Shown here in pieces: positions 59,739-64,000 of a stretch of 64,000 nucleotides of DNA. How positions within the stretch are numbered: the stretch's first letter is position 1; each line of letters opens with the position of its first letter. This stretch comes from Glebionis coronaria. Taxonomy: Eukaryota > Streptophyta > Magnoliopsida > Asterales > Asteraceae. The DNA is taken from NCBI GenBank assembly GCA_025667525.1, contig CM046879.1:362222639-362286638 (forward strand), given 5' to 3'. The translations under genes and the position numbers were made by a program. The notes beneath the pieces are model-generated. The model was not told where the DNA came from and ran no database searches. It was given only the letters and a program-made list of their open reading frames with translations.

Positions 59739-61626
59739 TGATACAAGGCTTTTGGCTAGGTAAAAAGATTCGTTGATGTGTGTCTAATCGAATTGATATG
59801 GTTAACTATGCGACTCAGTCGTTCTTTGGTGAAACAAATAGTTGTGTCGTTGTAGTAATGTTAAAGGTGCAAAGACATAAAACTAAATGACGTGTAAAAT
59901 AAATCTATGCTCAAATTTAAAATAAAAGACGAGTATTAAAAAGCGTGACGGGAAGTTAACGGGACTAAAAGTAAATAACGCAAACTAAAATATATCTAAG
60001 GCAAACTTAAAATGCAACTAAATCTTAACCTAAGGCAAGGCTAAAATAAATCTAAGGCAAATAATCTTAAAGTGCGACTAAGAAAAAGGCGAGAAAAGTA
60101 AAGCTTGAAAATTAAAAAATCAAAAACAAAAACTAAAAAGAACCTGAAAACAGCTCATTCGGAATAATCCTTCGTTCGGAATAATCACTCATCCGGAATG
60201 TCACCTTCGTTCGGAATGATTCTCCTTCACTCGGAATATGTACCAAAATCTTTGATCCGGTACAAATTCTCTATTCGGAATATGTCACTTATCCGGAATA
60301 AATCCTTCATTCGGAACTTTTACTGATTCGTAACTTCAATCGGTTCGGAATTTCCTAAGCCAAAGCCTTGATTCGGAACCCTTGGTTCGGAACTTTCTTA
60401 ATCGGAACTTCTTGAACGAAACCCTTGGTTCGGAACTTGCTGAATCGGAACCCTTGGTTCGGAACTCACTGATTCGGAACTTTTGAATGTTCCGAATGAG
60501 ACCCCTCTTCACTGATCCGGAATACTCCCGGATGAAAAAATAGTTGTTCTGGAACTTTGAATGTTCTGGAACTTGGTTCGGAACTTTCTTGGTTCGGAAC
60601 TTCTACTGGTTCGGAAAAAGTTCCGAATGAACAATTCTTGATTCGGAACTTTGAATGTTCCGAATGAAGGTGTTGATCCGGAATACTTTAACTTGATCCG
60701 GAACTTTACCTGGGAAAAGATCAGTAACAACACACAGCGAAGAACAAGGGAACACAAAATAGCACGAATCTAGACAAACTTAATCAAAATCAACCAAAAG
60801 ATTAAATCAAACTAAACACAAAACATCTACTAATGATAATCAAACAATCCAAAACAATCAAACTAACAATTATAACCAAAATAATCAAAACCCACTTAAA
60901 TAAATCAATCAAAATCAAGAACAAGAACATAAACAATAAAGCATGAATATTAAGATCAAATAAAGAAAGGTAGATAGGAGATTAACAAGAAAAAGTAAAG
61001 ATTGACAAGAATTAAAAGAGAAACTTACTTGAAATTAAATGTAATTAAGGTGCAAGACAATTAAGGTAAATGACATGTAATTAAATGACAAGGAAAGTAA
61101 AATGGAAGAACTAATTGTCACGATTAGCCAACAATCTAATGAATGAAATCCTAAACTATATGTAGGGGAGGATTAAGGAGTTCTTAGGAAGCTTCCTCCC
61201 CTCCTTCATTTTTCCTTAATTGCACTCTTAAGTCCTTAAGCCTTTTAATCTTCTTAATCTTGGTCTTTAATGACTTTGTCTCGGGATTTCTTCAAACTCG
61301 TCTTGTAATTCTTCAATAAATTAGACTTGAGTTTTTCGGCTTTTGATAAACTTCCGTCTTTTGATTTTTTCTTCGATAAATCTTCAGAATTGGTCTTGGA
61401 CTTCCGTTATTTTTGCACTCTTGACTTCTTGACTTCGTCTTTCATCTTTTTCTTCAATAAAAGCCCGTGAATGCCCGTGTTTTATCCACTTTTCACCTTT
61501 CGTCCTAAATCAAAACAAAAACACAAACCACGCATAATTCTGACATAAATGACATAAAATACACGTTTTGGCCCGGTTATTATTGTAATTAAGTGGTAAA
61601 AAGGATGGGTGTTTACACACCTAACA
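59739..61626 (-). repeat. Athila-like 5' LTR (1888 bp)
   Basis: Parallel to 52425-54297. The main length difference is one extra repeat unit (TTTGAATGTTCTGGAAC) near 60555. Ends CACCTAACA, followed by GTTCC. Confidence 0.92.
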
Positions 61627-61631
61627 GTTCC
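61627..61631. repeat. Target site duplication GTTCC (right)
   Basis: Mate of 52420-52424. Confidence 0.9.
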
Positions 61632-63700
61632 CTAAGAATCATGTGGTGGTTCGAGTTAATAGGAGTAGGTGGATATGAAGGATTTTAACTTGTTTCCACT
61701 CTTATGGGCGACATGACTTATAACTGATTATGTTTTTGTTTTGGATTTAGTCTATGCTGTTTTAGCTAGACAATGGATTTATGTATTCCAATAGTTTGAC
61801 TATATTATTTTAATGGATGGAGTTTTGGACTTTATTGGTTATGTGGTTATGAGCTCATGTTAGTAGATGGATATATGTGTTATTTGTTGTATTAATTCTT
61901 ATAAGTGTCATCATAGGAGGGAGTGCATTGGGGAAAGGGTAATTGTATAAGTATGGTGGCCAACATAGTTATACAAGTACCACAACTTCAATTGATTCCT
62001 AAGTATGATTGCATGAAAGAAGGTTAATACATGCTTGTATAATAGATGTTGGACGGATTTAAGTATATGTATCCCGATATGCCTACATATGTATGATCCC
62101 TTGGAATTATTGATTGTATCCTTAGGAGGGTGGCTAGCTCGCTTCTGTTTAGATATTCAACCTCCGTTGTAGCGTATTATTTGAGTTTCGTATTTCACGT
62201 GTACGTTTTAGAATGGTGTTCTTGGTTTTAAGTCTATTGAAATAACTCGGGATTTATTTTGGGATAATGAAATCTTTTGTGTTGGGTCTTACATTTCTTT
62301 TGGTCGGTATATATATTGAAAAAAAGACTTGGAAATCTACTATAGAGTTAGATAGTTGGTTGTCTTCGGTAAAATAAGGGTAAGATGTAGGAGTCATGTT
62401 TGCAACAAGATATAACATAAATTTTTTTTATGTAATCAACACTTATTTATTTCAAATTTTAAAAGACCTTCCTTAAAATAAAGCAAAAGAAATTATCCTA
62501 CTTTAATATTTCATATAAGTGAGTTTAATCAATATACGTCATTTATAATTATTTATACAAGACTAAACAAAGTTCATGAAAATTTCACATACATTTATTC
62601 TTTTCATTTAAAAAGGATTACGTTAATTACTAAGATGATTCTTTAGTTTTTAAAACAACTAGTATAAAATTGTTTTGGTCATAACTTGTTTATTTTTAGA
62701 GCTTTTTGGGTGATTCAAAAGCCTAAAATTATGTACTCGGAACGTACTTTTGAAATATTCAGAATGTATAGTCATGGGAGGTCAGTAGCCTGGTCGAAAT
62801 TGTTGTACAAGTGTCGGGTTCAAGGTTGAGGTTTGAATGGTAGTTTTTTTAATGATTTGGGATGCTCGGGATACCTAGTCTTTGAGTTGAGTTTTTAGAT
62901 CGTCTAGAGGGTTGTTTGTAGATTGTTTGAGTCACATAGATGTGGGGAGGTATAGAAAAAAAAATATTCTTTTGGAAAAGTCGATGTTGTGCACTGTTTA
63001 AATAATATGTCACGGGACGTAGAATGTTCTGGTTGCCATTAAGTGTTTCTTGGATCATTTTTTTCGTTGTCACGAGTCACTTTGAATTGATACATGTTTT
63101 GGGTTTAAGTTTTCTTTTTGAGTTTTCGTGGTTTTGGTATGTTTTAACTCGTGTACGTGAAATGTCGTTAGTTATCCGTGGGTTTGATTCGTTGATCGTA
63201 TCTTGTCGATTCAAGATGTAGTTTTGGTTTCGTATTGATTGGGAGCATTGAGGTAGTCATATGAAAGACTTGGTCGCGCCTACACGATTAAGTAGGTGGC
63301 CATGAGAGAATTTTCGGAATGCCCTTAGTGGGGAGGAAAGAGTTAGAAGTTCGTAGACTAACTAATGTGGCCATGAGGTCTCTTAGGAGTGCCAAGGGAT
63401 ATGAATAGAGATTTGTATAATGTATGGATATTGGCACAAGTAACGCGCCATAGAGAGTGTTGGAAGGGGATATAATACCTCAAAGGTATTTATGATTGTT
63501 CGTAAGGCATGTAAGTTTTCCGAAAATTTCCTGAGATTTAGTACGTTTACCTATTACTTTGAGGTAGAACCATGAATAGAGTAAGTATGAGAAGGGAGAG
63601 GAGTTGTAGTTAGTGCCTTTCCAAGGAAATTGTTGAATGATTTAAAAACAGGAGTTGTTAGAAATTGCAAGGAATGCAAGATAAAAGTTGAGTTGCTTAG
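61632..63700 (+). other. Decayed Tekay-type internal region
   Basis: Continues the element whose LTR ends at 52025. No frame longer than about 75 residues. It should correspond to leader, gag and PR by position, but I could not place these domains. Confidence 0.55.
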
Positions 63701-63739
63701 TAGTAGATTGGATGTGGAAAGCGGTTGAATGGTTTGATA

Positions 63740-64000
63740 AGAGGAAGTATTGGTCTTTTAGAATGCGTGTAGAATTTTGCGAGTAGAACGAGGTAGGAAT
63801 TTATTCGTATTGCCACTAAGAGAGGATGCAAGTAGGACGTAGTTGAAAACTTCTAAGGATGTTGTGTGAATGCTTTGGGTTACGGTTATGCATTTGGCTT
63901 CGCCAAAGCACTAGCGGTTTTCATGGAGTCAATGAACCGAGTGTGCATGAACGTATATAAACGAGTTGTCATCGGGAGTATCGACAATATCTTTATCTAC
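63740..64000 (+). pseudogene. Decayed Ty3 RT, running off the window
   Basis: Fragments at about 63755-63820 resemble the MR.C.DYRELNK..RN.YPLPR region. At about 63890-64000 the reading FGFAKALAVFMESMNRVCM..YKRVVIGSIDNIFIY corresponds to [18 protein letters not shown] through the DD box, with one catalytic Asp changed to Asn (SIDN). Indels and substitutions throughout mark an old copy, and the segment between the two blocks is shortened. Confidence 0.75.

Larger units (their letters stand above)
52425..61626 (-). mobile_element. Complete Athila-like element lacking RT, RNase H and integrase
   Basis: On the minus strand: 5' LTR (61626-59739), TGGCGCC-type primer site, gag, protease, an acidic and hydrophobic distal frame, a long 3' non-coding region, polypurine tract and 3' LTR (54297-52425), with GTTCC on both sides. 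Total 9.2 kb, internal 5.4 kb. RT and integrase motifs are absent. The LTRs are very similar to each other. Confidence 0.9.

Overview
This window is repeat-rich intergenic DNA from a flowering plant. I see no host cellular gene: every convincing protein domain belongs to an LTR retrotransposon, and most of the rest can be assigned to LTRs or internal regions of such elements. The clades (a Tekay-like Ty3 chromovirus with a chromodomain, Athila-type Ty3, a Tat-like Ty3 with a TGGCGCC primer site, and Copia) are those of plant genomes. The Copia gag proteins, with a UBN2-type N-terminus, long coiled coils and a W-x-PTGRTFTLVGxxCPLTR motif, resemble elements I know from Asteraceae. Asteraceae is therefore my guess, as an inference only.

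Layout. 1-520: unassigned LTR-like flank. 521-11183: a Tekay-like element with about 2.95-kb LTRs; its 5' LTR is cut at 521 and its gag-pol carries stops and a frameshift. Its gag holds two short apparent spliceosomal introns. It sits in a minus-strand Copia remnant (11184-12522). 12581-20260: long LTRs of one Athila-like family (starting TGATGAGAC), as a partial LTR interrupted by a deletion derivative. 20261-34152: a minus-strand Copia element with a giant gag, truncated before its pol, and split by a complete 8.0-kb non-autonomous relative (21139-29136, TSD GATTA). 34153-46383: another Tekay-type LTR, interrupted by a non-coding Tat-like element (35871-45697). That element carries about 60 tandem 37-bp hairpin units and was itself hit by a 3.8-kb solo LTR (40973-44774, TSD CTTTG). 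46384-49321: a decayed Athila gag-PR-RT. 49322-52025: a third Tekay-type LTR followed by its primer site and a decayed internal region, interrupted by a complete but pol-less Athila-like element (52425-61626, TSD GTTCC). The decayed internal region resumes at 61632 and reaches RT motifs at the window edge.

How the parts relate. The order of insertion can be read from the nesting: Athila (46384), then the Tekay-type LTR (34153-46383), then the Tat-like element, then the solo LTR. Several elements lack enzymes (the 8.0-kb Copia, the Tat-like element, the pol-less Athila) yet keep LTRs, primer sites and polypurine tracts, so they must have been mobilised in trans by autonomous relatives. A recurring theme is cis-acting structure: hairpin arrays, hairpins flanking TATA boxes, duplicated polypurine tracts and short palindromic repeats in LTRs or untranslated regions. 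The most unusual items are the hairpin satellite with compensating base changes, the split gag with stop codons at both donor sites, the 90-bp target duplication around the Tat-like element, and the Copia LTR that appears to have grown by use of an upstream polypurine tract.
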